A DNA stretch of 64,000 nt from Amblyomma americanum (Eukaryota; Arthropoda; Arachnida; Ixodida; Ixodidae), in assembly GCF_052857255.1 (NCBI RefSeq), contig NC_135498.1, forward strand, positions 158,705,124-158,769,123, read 5' to 3'. Below, piece by piece: positions 1-12,086 of this stretch (position 1 is the first letter of the stretch; each line of letters opens with the position of its first letter). Under the pieces are notes generated by a model, which worked only from the letters and a program-made list of their open reading frames with translations, had not been told where the DNA came from and did no database searches. The translations under genes and the position numbers were made by a program.

Positions 1-113
1 ATCGCACTGTACATGGGCCTCTAGAATTTTGCCTCCATCGAAATTCGACCGCCGCGGCCGGGATCGAACCCGCGTCTTTCGGGCCAGCAGCTGAGCGCCA
101 TAATGCTGTTTCT
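1..113 (-). mobile_element. SINE family A (Ruka-like), truncated by the window edge and at its head
   Basis: This is a tRNA-derived SINE read on the minus strand. It shows the B-box-like segment gggatcgaacccgcg (+ strand as written) and the body words cctctagaattttgcctcc and gaaattcgaccgccgcggcc, shared with the fuller copies at 35.3 and 41.8 kb. The A-box half of the tRNA head is missing beyond about 113, and the 3' part lies outside the window. Family assignment to Ruka is from memory of ixodid tick SINEs; membership of the same family as the other copies here is seen directly. Confidence 0.8.
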
Positions 114-1866
114 CTTGAAGGTGCATGCTCCAGATGTCCTGACTGAGCTGCAAGGTGTGGTCTTCACCCGGAAGGGGAAAAAGTTGCAGTGCTACAAAGA
201 TCGCAGCTAATGTGTAGGCCTCAGTGGAGGGGTTACATTGTGAGGTCCTTCCTGGGACTGTTTTTCCCGCCAATGCTAAGGTACCCAAGCCAAAGCAGGC
301 TGGTGCCGTTTACGGCTGGACCCTAATTAGAAGGTTGAAGCATTTTTCTGATGTTTTGCCTTATTCTGAATGGAAAAACAAGTAGCACGTTGTCTTAGTG
401 ACTGCTTCAATCAGTGGCCAGAAGTATTCATGTTCAAAATTACACGGCAGAGACCATGGCCTGGATAACTGCGTACGAAAATCCTTGCTGATCTAGCCAG
501 TTGGTATAGAGTAATCATGTGTTACAGCGCAAAAAGAAAAAGATAGTCGGGCAGAAGGAACCACAGAAAAAAAGGTGACAAATCACTAAATTTATTCAAG
601 AAATGGTAAGACTATACAAGGTGGGAAATAAAAATGTAAAACATTCCAAATTCAGCTTCCCGACAAGTGGTACATTCAGAGCAAGGCCTCACAGTTGAGC
701 CAGAAAAGCCTGTTTTGTGCGGGATGCCTGAAATTCGAAAAACACGGACAGCCACACTAATCTAAACAACTTCTTTAGACTGCCCACCATAAGAACGAGC
801 TATGGTACGCAAACAGAGACTTATTCAATCCCTAATTTTCTAAATATTCACCCATCTTTTCTTGACATATCGCAGCAATGTAGAGCATCTAAAACGTTCA
901 AAAATGTCTTCAGAACGTACATATGGTCGAATTCAAAGCATTAAGCCTATATGTGTTGAAAATCAACTATACTATGTATTGGATGTTATTTCTGTTCTGT
1001 TTTATTGCGTTAAAACTTGTATAATGTTGTAATCCTTTGCATATGTCAGAGCAGTCAATGGGTGACTGAGCCCTCGTCATGCAGAGAACATCTGCCTTTT
1101 GCCCTGTTATCCTAGACTGTTTGCGCCTGAAAGAAAGTTTCAAATAAAATAATAAAAACATAAAATCTCTAGTCACAAGGGTTAGTGGAGCAGCTCAATC
1201 GAAGAGACAAGAAGTGCTTCAACTTATTGGCGCATGGACATCAAGATGAATGGGATGGACTGACGCCTGATTGCACAACCCGACACAGTACACTACTACA
1301 TATTTGCTCTTTGCACGCCCTTATACACACTAGAGGCCGCAGTTTATGATGAAAACAAGAGGGTGCAGGGAAGCAGACAGCCATTCAGAGACACGGTGGC
1401 CTGGTCATGCCGCCACTGCAGGCCACCCTACTGCCTCCGCATCTACTCCGGCCGTGTCACAAAGACCATGCTACGCTCAACCCTCGCGCAGTTTCTTTCC
1501 TGAGACGGGAGTAGTGCTCAAGAAGCTCGTCAGGCATGTCGAATGCGTTGTCGTGCTTCATCATCTGTCGGCGCTCGTCCGCCAGTGCGGCATGGACGCG
1601 TGGCTCGTTTTGCAAGTGACACCACGAGCGTCTTTCTGCTACGGTCAGCGTGACGTTATGCCCATGGCCTACGTCACCGGGAGCAGTTACCAGTTGCAAA
1701 CAAAAGATTAGATGAAACGAGAATGAAATGCGACGCTACAAAATAAGGCATTCTGAGCATACGCCGCTTCACGCCGTGATCAGTGCGAGAGTTGCATCGT
1801 TTCGCACGGAAACTCATTAAGCATGCAGCTGCGAGAATGAAAGCACGGTTTGCCTGTGTTGTTCAC
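114..1866. other. Unassigned, mostly AT-rich sequence
   Basis: I see no gene or recognisable transposon in this stretch. It lies downstream of gene 2 on that gene's strand. Open frames around 1346-1711 on both strands come from a short GC-richer patch; they overlap each other, lack splice signals and have no recognisable domain. Confidence 0.5.
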
Positions 1867-2265
1867 CAGGGGTGGTATTCTATAACTTGTTCATTTTTCG
1901 TTGTTTATTTCGCAACCATTTAGTCATCGTTGAGTTATCACTCAGGTACTATGCCCATGGCTTTCAAACGACGGAGGCAAGCGACCCGGCCATTGAGTGG
2001 TTGGCAACCGGACCTTACTATTGGCTGAAATTGGATGCAGTATGCAGCCAATGGTGAGCGGCATTGCAGCGCTCGGTCAGCAGTAGCCGACCGGACCTCA
2101 CCACTGGCTGCCATTGGCTGCAATATGCAGCCTATGGTGAGGTCCGGTCGCCAACCACACAATGGCCGGGCCGCATGCCCCAGACGCTTGAAAGCCGCGG
2201 GTATATCTGAGTGACCGCTGACAGGAGACCGAATAGACACGAAACAGACAACTGAAAATGAACGG
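1867..2265. mobile_element. Foldback (palindromic) MITE-like element, copy 1
   Basis: The left half and the reverse complement of the right half match over most of the element. Examples are catggctttcaaacg against the right-arm reading gcggctttcaagcg, and ggttggcaaccggacct against ggttggcgaccggacct. The terminal sequence resembles tattctataa. A related palindrome lies at 5285-5610 with the same core words (ccggccattg, ttggctgc, gcttgaaag). No ORF is present. The structure suits a non-autonomous foldback DNA transposon; the mobilising transposase is unknown. Confidence 0.6.
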
Positions 2266-2580
2266 CTTACGCCCCAGAGCTCTTAGATCATACCACTTGG
2301 GAAGCTCTTCTCCAAAACGTGCACTAGTCGCCGTAGTCACTTCTCGGGTGCGCACAGATGGAGGCCTCATCTCGAAACTCGCAGTAAAACCTGTTGCCAT
2401 ATGTTGCCATCGTCTTCTGAAAAACGTTCTGTTTTTCTTGTTTTACCTCCTAGTTTAATCTACCTTGAACGATTAACAACTGGACGCCCCACTCTAGTTG
2501 TAGTCAACAAAGTGCTGTGCGCGTGTGTTATTATTGCTCCATCATGAACTAATCACGCGCACGACCTGGACACATTTCTT

Positions 2581-2790
2581 ATTGTGTAAATAGTTTGTGT
2601 ATATTCCCTCTCCCCCTATCCTCTCTTCTTGTCCCCTCACCTCTTTCATTTCATTTCTCCATTCTACCTGCTATCCTTTATTTCCACTGGCCCAGCTCAG
2701 GTGCTTCAGTATCGATGGCAGATGCCGGGGCTAGCAAAAGTCTTTTCCTTTCTTTTTATTATTATTTTATTAAAAAACCACATACCACTG
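2581..2790 (+). mobile_element. Retroposon family C, copy 1
   Basis: A roughly 200-base unit with a C/T-rich first half, the core cagctcaggtgcttcagtat, and an A/T-rich 3' end that runs into ccacatacca. It is almost identical to units at 23,775-23,989 (minus strand) and 49,853-50,046 (plus strand). The 49.8 kb copy is the 3' half of a composite with SINE B. Short ORFs across it are by-products of the repeat and are not genes. Confidence 0.8.
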
Positions 2791-2912
2791 CTCTTAGTTT
2801 ATTTCTCGGACTGTTATATGTACGGATTTTCTTAACGCATCCCTGCAACTGATTTTGTTGCCAGGCGGTTGTAGGTTTATCAAAAGTCTCGAAGAGTGCA
2901 ACTTGAACACAG

Positions 2913-2923
2913 TTTATTTTATT
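2913..2923 (-). terminator. Poly(A) signals of gene 2
   Basis: Two overlapping AATAAA hexamers lie on the minus strand within taaataaaataaac, about 105 bases past the stop codon of the proposed last exon of gene 2. Their placement supports this exon as terminal. The exact cleavage site cannot be read. Confidence 0.55.
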
Positions 2924-3026
2924 TACCCCGGACAGCGCGGCATTCCGTAAACATCCGAATTTTGGTCAACTCGGACTGCCGCGTTTTGATAAATGAAGCC
3001 TATGGGAAATTCTGCAGCTGGTAATA

Positions 3027-3115
3027 TCAAAGACCCATGTCGTGCACGACCCTGCCGCCAATCAGGACGGCAAGCGTGTGGCTCTCCAGCCCTTGGAGCA
3101 AACGCTGTGTAACTC
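3027..3115 (-). CDS. Gene 2, proposed coding exon 5 (terminal), unidentified protein
   Basis: The exon starts after the acceptor gaacctcag and runs 28 codons to a TGA. It enters in phase 1, matching the phase-1 donor of exon 4. The predicted C-terminus contains LLQGLESHTLAVLIGG and ends HDMGL, a plausible helix plus hydrophobic strand. A nearby acceptor tctttcccag has a better pyrimidine tract but gives the wrong phase for the exon 4 donor used here, so the exact start is uncertain. Two AATAAA hexamers follow within about 110 bases, as expected for a last exon. Confidence 0.45.
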
Positions 3116-3996
3116 CTGAGGTTCGCGCTGTCTGGGAAAGACCGTTGACACTGACGCATCGAATTTGAAAATTTTGATCGCTTCGGGCAGTACTACCAGC
3201 GGCAGCCATCACTTTTGCCAGGAGGCCACGCTTCACAGAACAGTGTACTAGAATCGCGGAAATGACGGCCGAGAAGGATGACTATGGGGCTGGAAGAGAA
3301 AAGACGCGAGAAAGTGATGACGCGTCAGCAAGCATGACTGCGCCATAAAGAATGACTAGCTGTTCCTTAACAACATGAAGAATGCTAATGCAAAGCTCAG
3401 CAGCTTGTACACAGTACTTTGTAAGGTACCTGAAGTACGTATGAGAGCGAAGGCTTATCTCAGCCATAATGTAGGAAGGTAAGAAATCAGGAGACGCTGT
3501 CACGTCCCATTTTTTGAAGCTGAACTTGAGAAATCTACCACGCCCCCTCACGCCCCTCTCCTTGGCCTCCGTCTCAGTGCACTTGTGTATGCGCGGAAGA
3601 CAACGCAGAAGACGACACCAATGCATCCAGCGTTACTATTAGCTGCACCGTCGATCAAACACTCGCAGTAGTCCTTGCGAAAGGACGCGACTTGTGGCAT
3701 GAATTTTACGTGCAGCTCAGACAGCGAGGGCTTATTCTGAGCTTTTCTTCCTCCATGCAAGCCATATTTGTGACGTGATATCCGGACCATGAGGCAGAAA
3801 TCAAAACGATGATACAAATGGGCTCGAGGGTGTCCACCAGACATTCCCAAATTATGGCCAGCAACTTAGTGTATATCGCCAAAAATAAAATAGCGTAAGC
3901 GGTGTATTCCACTATCACTGCTCGAGACTCGGAGGCTTACAGAAGCGTCGAAAAGGTCACGACCATACTTGGGTTGCCACTGCTTCAGACGTTCAC
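3116..3996 (-). other. Gene 2 intron 4
   Basis: Intron between exons 4 and 5. No transposon is recognised. Open frames here (for example 3282-3626) lack splice support. Confidence 0.4.
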
Positions 3997-4268
3997 CAAA
4001 AAATAGCCAGTGGGCCCAGAGGCGACGTGCCTTGGTGAATTCGTGCAGCTTCCCCTGGCGTTTCCAGCCGAGCTCGGCGGCGCCCCTCTCAGTGAGCTCC
4101 TTGAGCACCTCGAGTATGTTGTGGAGGTTGCCCTTCCAGTACGTGTCGAACACGGCCTGCGCGTGCAGCACGTATTCGCGGTGCGAACAGCCCACGCCCA
4201 GCTCAACGGACTCGAACGAGCAGGAGGTGCCGGCCGGGTACAGCGGCTCGCCGTGCTGGGCGCCCTCC
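3997..4268 (-). CDS. Gene 2, coding exon 4, unidentified helix-rich protein
   Basis: Clear protein-like frame with high GC at third positions. The acceptor is ccttctgtcttaccgtggccag, preceded by a ctgac branch-point-like motif; the donor is ttttttg|gtgaac. It enters in phase 2 and leaves in phase 1. Predicted residues include HAQAVFDTYWKGNLHNILEV and KLHEFTKARRLWAHWLF, consistent with amphipathic helices. It contributes about residues 144-234 of a predicted 263. A second possible donor (caa|gtatgg) a few codons further on would lengthen it slightly. No family was recognised. Confidence 0.7.
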
Positions 4269-5265
<997 letters not shown>

Positions 5266-5284
5266 TTGTCTCCAGCTGGACGAA

Positions 5285-5610
5285 TACATGGGCCATATTC
5301 TACAAGCTATCTTTTCTCCATTGCCCATTTCGCGTCCATTTGGCCCTGTGTCATTGGCCACTCAGTTGCAGCCGTGGCTTTCAAGCGTCTGCGCGAAGCG
5401 ACCCGGCCATTGGGTTGCTGGCGACCGGAAGTCTTTATTGGCGGCATATTGCAGTTAATACCAGCCAATGGCGAGACCCGGTCGTCAACCACTCAATGGC
5501 CGTGTCGCTTCGCACAGACGCTTGAAAGACGCTGGTGTATCTCGTATCTGAGAGGCCAATGACGGAGGACCAAATGGACGCGAAATGAAATTGGACAGCT
5601 TATAGAATAA
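5285..5610. mobile_element. Foldback (palindromic) MITE-like element, copy 2
   Basis: Imperfect palindrome related to copy 1 at 1867-2265. The left arm gtggctttcaagcgtctg pairs with the right arm cagacgcttgaaagac, and both arms carry the acccggc..ttg words. The outer ends, tattctacaagct and the complement of agcttatagaata, form short terminal inverted repeats. No ORF is present. It lies in gene 2 intron 3. Confidence 0.6.
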
Positions 5611-6147
5611 AGCCTCTGGTCCCCCTGTCGAGGACATTGGTCACGGGATTGAGGCTTCCGTTCTCCCCCTTGCAAAAGGGGAGGAACGCAAGGGGAGGTG
5701 TATGTCTTGCATAAAATGTTCGTGAGCTTGTCTACCGTTAGTAAGTGGCAGCAGAAAGCGAAACACAACATGCCGAGAATGCTTGCAGCCATAGGAACAA
5801 AACTTCTGGCTAATAACACTACGCCAAAGGTACACTGGCTGAAACATGGTTACTAGCACTAAAAACACGAGGGACAGCGTTAAATGCAGGCGGTACAAAC
5901 GTTAGACATCAACACAGCAGTTGATGTCTATCGTTTGTCCCGTCGATATCTTTAAGCTCTCGGTAGTGCTTTTAGCGATAGAGAGCATGTTTCGGCCAGT
6001 GTATCAAAAGCACCAACTAGCCTGTCTTTCTTCTTCAATTACTCAAATGTTGGACGCGACGCTGATAAGACGCACTGGCGAAGAGCGCCAAATATCACGG
6101 CGCTATTGAGTGCAGCTGCGTGGCAGTTTCGACGGTGGCTCGCGTAC
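5611..6147 (-). other. Gene 2 intron 3, right part
   Basis: Nothing recognised. Open frames on the minus strand (5493-5898) overlap the MITE and have no splice sites. Confidence 0.4.
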
Positions 6148-6208
6148 CCTTTCTCGAAATGGGACTTCACGGTCAGCAACCTGTCTCGGCACTCTTTAAG
6201 CGGCGAAC
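6148..6208 (-). CDS. Gene 2, proposed coding exon 3, small
   Basis: A 61-base exon with a good acceptor (cttcttccatgccgtttgcag) and a fair donor (gaaagg|gtacgc). It enters in phase 1 and leaves in phase 2, fitting the exon 2 donor and the exon 4 acceptor. It encodes about 20 residues including LLTVKSHFEKG. The phase fit on both sides is the main support; the short length keeps confidence moderate. Confidence 0.5.
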
Positions 6209-6620
6209 CTGCAAACGGCATGGAAGAAGTTGCGGTTGACAAAAGGTCCACACAGTTCGGCAAGGAAGGACAAGAGAGGTATAACATGTTCGTGCGACTG
6301 TAACCCAAAGTCGTCAGAGGACCTCACTGGATTTTGTCTTGATTATAATTTACTGCGCATTAGAAGTGGGCGTTGCGTACGGGCATGTGCAGGATAATAT
6401 CACCGAAAGGCTATTACGTTAGTGCAAGTTATTTCACTGATGTTGCAGGTGAATTATTCTAGGATCCATATCTCTAATGGCACTTCCTCGCGAGCGAAAG
6501 CTTGGCTGGTGGACACATCGGCTGTCGTTTGTGGCTGAGGTAACCGGCACTCATAACTCAAAAGAGCAGAGTAGCCCCTGGCGTCTCTGCTGCGGTGGCG
6601 GTGCAGAGAGGGGCTCTCAC

Positions 6621-6830
6621 CGTTGGCGTCAAGCTGTTCTTGAGCAGCAGCGTACGGGTAACCCCTGCGGCACAGCCTGCGCGCCGTGCTCAACACAAGT
6701 GAGTTCGAGCTGGGCTCGCTCTTCTTCCGCGACGTCGAACGAAGCAGCAGGCAGTCACCCAAAGCCGCCAGCGGATCCGTGACGAGCTGAGGCAAGCGCG
6801 GACCCTCCGGCGGCTCATCCATCACGTTCT
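6621..6830 (-). CDS. Gene 2, coding exon 2
   Basis: A 210-base exon (70 codons) from acceptor cggcgtcgcag to donor caacg|gtgaga, phase 1 to phase 1. The frame is GC-rich and protein-like, including LVTDPLAALGDCLLLRSTSR and RRLCRRGYPYAAAQEQL. An in-frame ATG GAT near the 5' end could be an alternative start, but the acceptor and the phase match to exon 1 favour an internal exon. The serine- and basic-rich middle suggests a flexible segment. No domain was recognised. Confidence 0.6.
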
Positions 6831-6928
6831 CTGCGACGCCGCGGTGCGAGAGTTATGGCTTGAAATTCATCCGCTGAGAGTTTAGAATGACAAGGTAAGG
6901 ATTAAGGGCACCCTCAATGGGGGAGCAG

Positions 6929-7005
6929 CGATGGCGTAGAGGTAGAGCATCCCCCTTGCGTGCAAGAGGACCGGGGCTCAAATCCTGGTGCCGCGCAATT
7001 CATCA
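6929..7005 (+). mobile_element. tRNA-like SINE head in front of the RTE LINE
   Basis: A-box-like gatggcgtagaggtagagc and B-box-like ggggctcaaatcc lie at tRNA spacing, followed by an A-run at about 7014. The ends do not form a proper 7-base acceptor stem, so I read it as a tRNA-derived repeat and not a functional tRNA gene. Confidence 0.4.
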
Positions 7006-7281
7006 CCGGGTTTAAAAAAAAATCCGCGTGTCGATGGAATTGCAAAACCAGGCCTGGAGTGCGGCCTCATCTCGGTGACCAGAACCGACAACGCACTCTC
7101 TCACCAGAGCAGGATTTGGCCACCCTGGTGTAGTATTTGGCCACAGCCTTCAATGATCAAACCAATTAACCATCGGCCCTCAGTCCCCAGCGACTGCGGA
7201 GCGACTGACCAAGGCGGCGGCCAGACCTGGACGCAGTGGAGGGTGCTAAGAATCTCTGCCTCCGGACAAGCCGCCATTGGA

Positions 7282-7904
7282 ATCTGAACCTGGCAACGCT
7301 TAACGCCAGAACCTTGTCTAGCGAGGCTAGCCTAGCAGTGCTGTTTGAGGAACTAGCGGGCATTAAATGAGATGTCATAGTGCTTGTTGAAGTTAGGAGG
7401 ACAAGTCAGGCCTATACAATACTAAAGAACGGGAACATACTGTGCTATCGCGGATTAGCGGATAGACGAGAACTAGGCGTAGGATTCCTTATTAATCCCG
7501 ATATAGCTGTCATTGTAGAGGAGCCTTATAATATTAACGAGAGGGGGGCAGCTATCGCAATTAGGCCTAATAAGAGGTACAAGCTGAAGATGGTGCAGGC
7601 CTACGCGCCTACATCCCGACATGATGACAAGACTGCTGAAAGCTTCTGTGAAGACGTGGAATCGGCAATGAGCCATGTAAAATCACAGTACACTGTACTG
7701 ATGGGCGACTTCAATGCGATGGTGGGCAAGAAGCAGGCTGACGACCAGGCGGTAGGCGACTATGGGATAAGTTCTAGGAATAGCAGGGGAGAGTTTTTAG
7801 TAGTGTTCGCAGATAGAAATAATTTGCTGATCATTAATGCCTTCTGCTGCAAACAAGAGAACAGGAAGTGGATCTGGAAGAGCTCAACGGCGCGACTAAA
7901 ATGA
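7282..7904 (+). pseudogene. RTE LINE endonuclease domain (broken)
   Basis: The frame begins with LATLNARTLSS, has an in-frame stop near 7365, then continues with motifs of an apurinic-type endonuclease: VLVEVRR, VQAYAPTS and VLMGDFNAMVG (the catalytic GDFNA block). It ends RKWIWKSS followed by a frame break. In an active element this domain nicks the target DNA. The stop and frame breaks mean no full protein can be made. Confidence 0.8.
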
Positions 7905-8605
7905 AATCAACTTCATACTACGCGCTCAACCTGGCATCGTTCAGGACGTGGACGTCCTCGGGAATGTGCGCTGTGGCCACCACCGAATGGTAAGGCCTCG
8001 AATCAGCTTAGACTTGAAGAGTGAACGGAAGAAGCTAGTGAAGAGGAAGCCCATTAACGAGCTAGCGATAAGAGGGAAAATAGAAGAATTCAGGATATAG
8101 CTGCAGGACAGGTATTCAGCCTTAACTGAGGAAGACGATCTTAATGTAGATAAAATAAACGATAATCTGACAGCTATCGTTACGGAGTGTGCAGCAGAAG
8201 TAGGCGGTAGGACGGCTCGGCAGGATACCGCAAGCTATCTCAGGAGACGAAAGATCTGGTTAAGAAAGGCCAAACCATGAGGGCGTCTGACCCTACTGAG
8301 AGGATAGAACTAGCAGAGCTATCGAAGTTAATAAATAATCGCAAGGTAGCCGACATAAGGAAGTTTAATATGGAAAGAATCGAGCATGCTCTAAAGAACG
8401 GGGGTAGCCTGAAAGCGGTAAGTGGAGACTCGGCATAGGTAAAAACCAGATGTATGCGTTAAGAGACAAGGAGGGCAATGTCATTGGCAATATGGATAAG
8501 ATAGTTAAAGTAGCCGAATAGTTTTATAGAATATACAGTAGCGAACGTAATCAGGTCGTTAATGAGAGAGATAGTAGCGCACAGCAATGCGTCATCCCGC
8601 CAGTA

Positions 8606-8848
8606 GTGAAAGAGGAACTGAAGAAAGTCTTAGGAGCAATGCGAAGCGGAAAAGCAGCTGGTGAGGATCAGGTAACGGGAGATCTATTGAAGGATAGAGG
8701 GAAAATTGTGCTAGAAAAACTAGCCACCCTGTATACGCAATGCCTTATAATTCCGGCCGTACCAGAAGCTTGGAAGAACGCAAAAATTATCTTAATTCAT
8801 AAGAAAGAAGACGCCAAGGACTTGAAAAATTACAGACCGATCAGCTGA
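8606..8848 (+). pseudogene. RTE LINE reverse transcriptase, N-terminal part
   Basis: Contains [19 protein letters not shown] and [20 protein letters not shown], which are the fingers of a LINE reverse transcriptase (the pattern GKAxGxDx, IxLIxKKGD). It stops at 8848 after NYRPIS. The following RT blocks are missing or displaced by the inserted segment. Confidence 0.8.
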
Positions 8849-8872
8849 CTGTCCGTTGCCTACAAGGTATTG

Positions 8873-9737
<865 letters not shown>

Positions 9738-9763
9738 GCAACTGCACAGCTACCATAGTCCTC

Positions 9764-10502
9764 CATAAAGTCAGCAATAAAATTCCAATAAGGAAGGGCG
9801 TCAGGCAAGGAGACACGATCTTGCCAATGCTATTCACCTCCTGTTTACAGGATCGAGATATTTCGAGGCCTCAATTCGAAAGAGTTTGGGATAAGAATTA
9901 TTAGAGAAACCTAAATAATCTGCTATTCGGTGATGACATTGCCTTGCTGAATCACTCAGGAGATGACTTGCAAAGCATGATCAATGATTTAGGGAGGCAG
10001 AGCAGAACGGTTGGTCTAAAAATTAACATGCAGAGAACCAAAGTAATGTTCAACAGCCTAGCAAGAGAACGGCAGTTCACAATTGGAAGCGAGGTACTGG
10101 AAATTGTAAAGGAATACTTAGGACAGATTGTGACAGCTGATCCGGATCATGAGAGGGAAATAAAATAGAAGGATAAGGATGCGGTGGAGCGCATATGGCA
10201 GGTTCTCTCAGATCATGAATAGCAGTATACCAATATCCCTCAAGAGAAAAGTGTACAACAGCTTTATCTTACCGGTTCTCACCTACGGGGCAGAAATGTG
10301 GAGGCGAACGAAAAGGGTTCAGCTTAAGTTAAGGGCTACGCGGCGAGCCATGCAAAGAAAAATTATAGGTGTAACGCTAAGAGACCTGAAGCAGGCAGAG
10401 TGGGTGACGGAACAAACGCGGGTTAATGACATCCTGGTCGAAATCAAGAGGAAGGAATGGGCTTGGGCAGGGCATGTGATGCGAAGGCAAGATAACCGCT
10501 AG
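9764..10502 (+). pseudogene. RTE LINE reverse transcriptase, C-terminal part
   Basis: Begins with the KGVRQGD block, then a decayed palm with LLFGDDIALLNHSGDDLQ (the catalytic F/YxDD appears as FGDD), LKINMQRTKVMF, and the thumb region LPVLTYGAEMW. The C-terminus with MQRKIIGVTLRDLKQAEWV and WAWAGHVMRR is typical of RTE elements. At least two stops (near 9901 and 10,168) split it into three frames. Confidence 0.85.
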
Positions 10503-10695
10503 TCCTTAAGGGTAACGGAGTGGATTCCAAGAGAAGGCAAGCGTAGCACGGGGCAGCAGAAGGTTAATCGGGTGGATGAGATAAGTTCGCAGGCATACTG
10601 TGGGCGCAGCTGGGAATGGACAGGGTTGACTGGAGAGACATGGGAGAGGCCTTTGCCCTGCAGTGGGTGTAGTCAGGTTGATGGTGATGATGATG

Positions 10696-11199
10696 AATGG
10701 GAGAGAGGTGGTCTGTCACTTCGTCGCTAAGTACAGCCTGGAGCAAAGTCCAAACGAACAACCCTGTCCCAATTTTGGGAACACAGCGCCCAAATGTGAT
10801 TTTCCGAAGCGGAACTTTGACGGTTCTCTGAAAGTAAGGCAAGAAACCGGAAATCGGAAAATTCAAAACAAAAAACTAATCTTGAGCAATACCTATTTAT
10901 AAGGGAGGAACACGGATAGTCCAGTGCACTTATGGGAAATCCCCAATATGAAATATATTTTATCTTAAGCTAATAATTAATGGCTGCCGTTTATCCCAGC
11001 ACAGTCATACAGCTACAAGAAAAAGATCCGTATCCTTCATCGATAGTCACGCGGCGGCGCTTAGGTCACTGCGCTGTCTATAACGGCTTGCAGAGAGGGC
11101 ACTGTTGTTTTCATTTGTTCCTGTCTTGCCCAATCTAGCCAATGTCCCTAACGACGATTTAGATTTTGAGGAGCACTGACGGCAATCCATGCTACAACC
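10696..11199. other. Intron sequence between the LINE and the Gypsy element
   Basis: No feature seen. The last four bases before the Gypsy element, aacc, are the left target duplication. Confidence 0.5.
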
Positions 11200-11775
11200 T
11201 GTTACGTTTCGCCTACGACGCGCGGTATAGCCGGCGTGGATGCAACGGACGCCGGGGCTTCGCTCAAAGTGGCGGTCATTTTGGGCCCGTTCAGTGCTGC
11301 CGTAACGCCTCCCGCCAAGCGCGTCCAGGCAGGTTTCAATGCCACGTGTCGTCGTGTGTGCGTGTGTGTGTGTGTGGATGTTGGTGCCCACGCTTGTCAA
11401 AGCGCGGCAGCCGGGGAGAGGAGCTCCCCAACTGGGAGGCGAGGAGGTCTGACCGGCGCCGGCCCGGCGGACGCGTCACTTCACGTCTCAACATGTCCGT
11501 ACGTCGCCGTCTCGTGCGACTCATCCCAAGCCGTTCCTTCTTGCCCTCGACTCCGAGGGTATAAAAGCCGCTGCCCCGGACGCCAAAGAGAGACTTCGAT
11601 TTCTTCCTTCGAGTAACGTGGTCGCCCTGACCGGCTGCTCTTTGGCGATGCCAGAATAAACAAGTTGTTCTGTTGCCAGTCGACTCATCCTTTGCCGGGA
11701 CCTTCGGATGTTTCCAGCTGTGCCCCAGGCCGCCAGGCCAACGCTACCCTTGGGGCTTCCAACCCTTTTGCAACA
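11200..11775 (+). repeat. Gypsy 5' LTR
   Basis: Starts TGTTACG, ends GCAACA. Holds a TATA box (TATAAAA at 11,560-11,566), a likely transcription start region about 25-30 bases on, and an AATAAA poly(A) signal at 11,655-11,660. A short (GT)n run lies near 11,355. Confidence 0.93.
11560..11566 (+). promoter_or_regulatory. TATA box of the Gypsy 5' LTR
   Basis: TATAAAA in the context gagggtataaaagccgc. The same place in the 3' LTR reads TACAAAA. Confidence 0.75.
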
Positions 11776-11777
11776 AC

Positions 11778-11795
11778 TGGTTGCCAGCGGTGAGA
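11778..11795 (+). other. Gypsy primer-binding site
   Basis: The sequence tggttgccagcggtgag starts two bases after the LTR and begins with TGG, the complement of a tRNA CCA end. Position and first bases are typical; I cannot say which tRNA it matches. Confidence 0.65.
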
Positions 11796-12086
11796 TCGCG
11801 ACAACGGAGGCCAGCAGCGAAGATATGCGGTCAACTGTATGCTGAGCAGCACAACGACCATCCGGGAGCAGTGCAACGAGCCCTGTGTGATGACTGGTTG
11901 CCTGCAGCGGAACGACTGCGCTGAATTCTTGGCTGCGAGGTTTGGTGAGTGCGGGACTTTCTTCTGAGTTTTGCCAGGCTTTTGTTAGTGTCAGAAACAG
12001 AGCTGGTAATTGTGTTGTCGTTGCTGCCGGGTTAGTTTGCGGCAAGACAATAGTAGGCAGTAGAGAAAGCAGCATTCGGAGCAGCC

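Noticed and set aside
1346..1711. 121-codon plus-strand ORF and an 80-codon minus-strand ORF
   Set aside because: Both come from one GC-rich patch, overlap each other, lack splice sites and show no domain.
11166..11616. LTR ORFs of 120-130 codons, repeated near 15.6-16.1 kb
   Set aside because: They lie in the Gypsy LTRs, which are regulatory DNA, and appear in both because the LTRs are almost identical.
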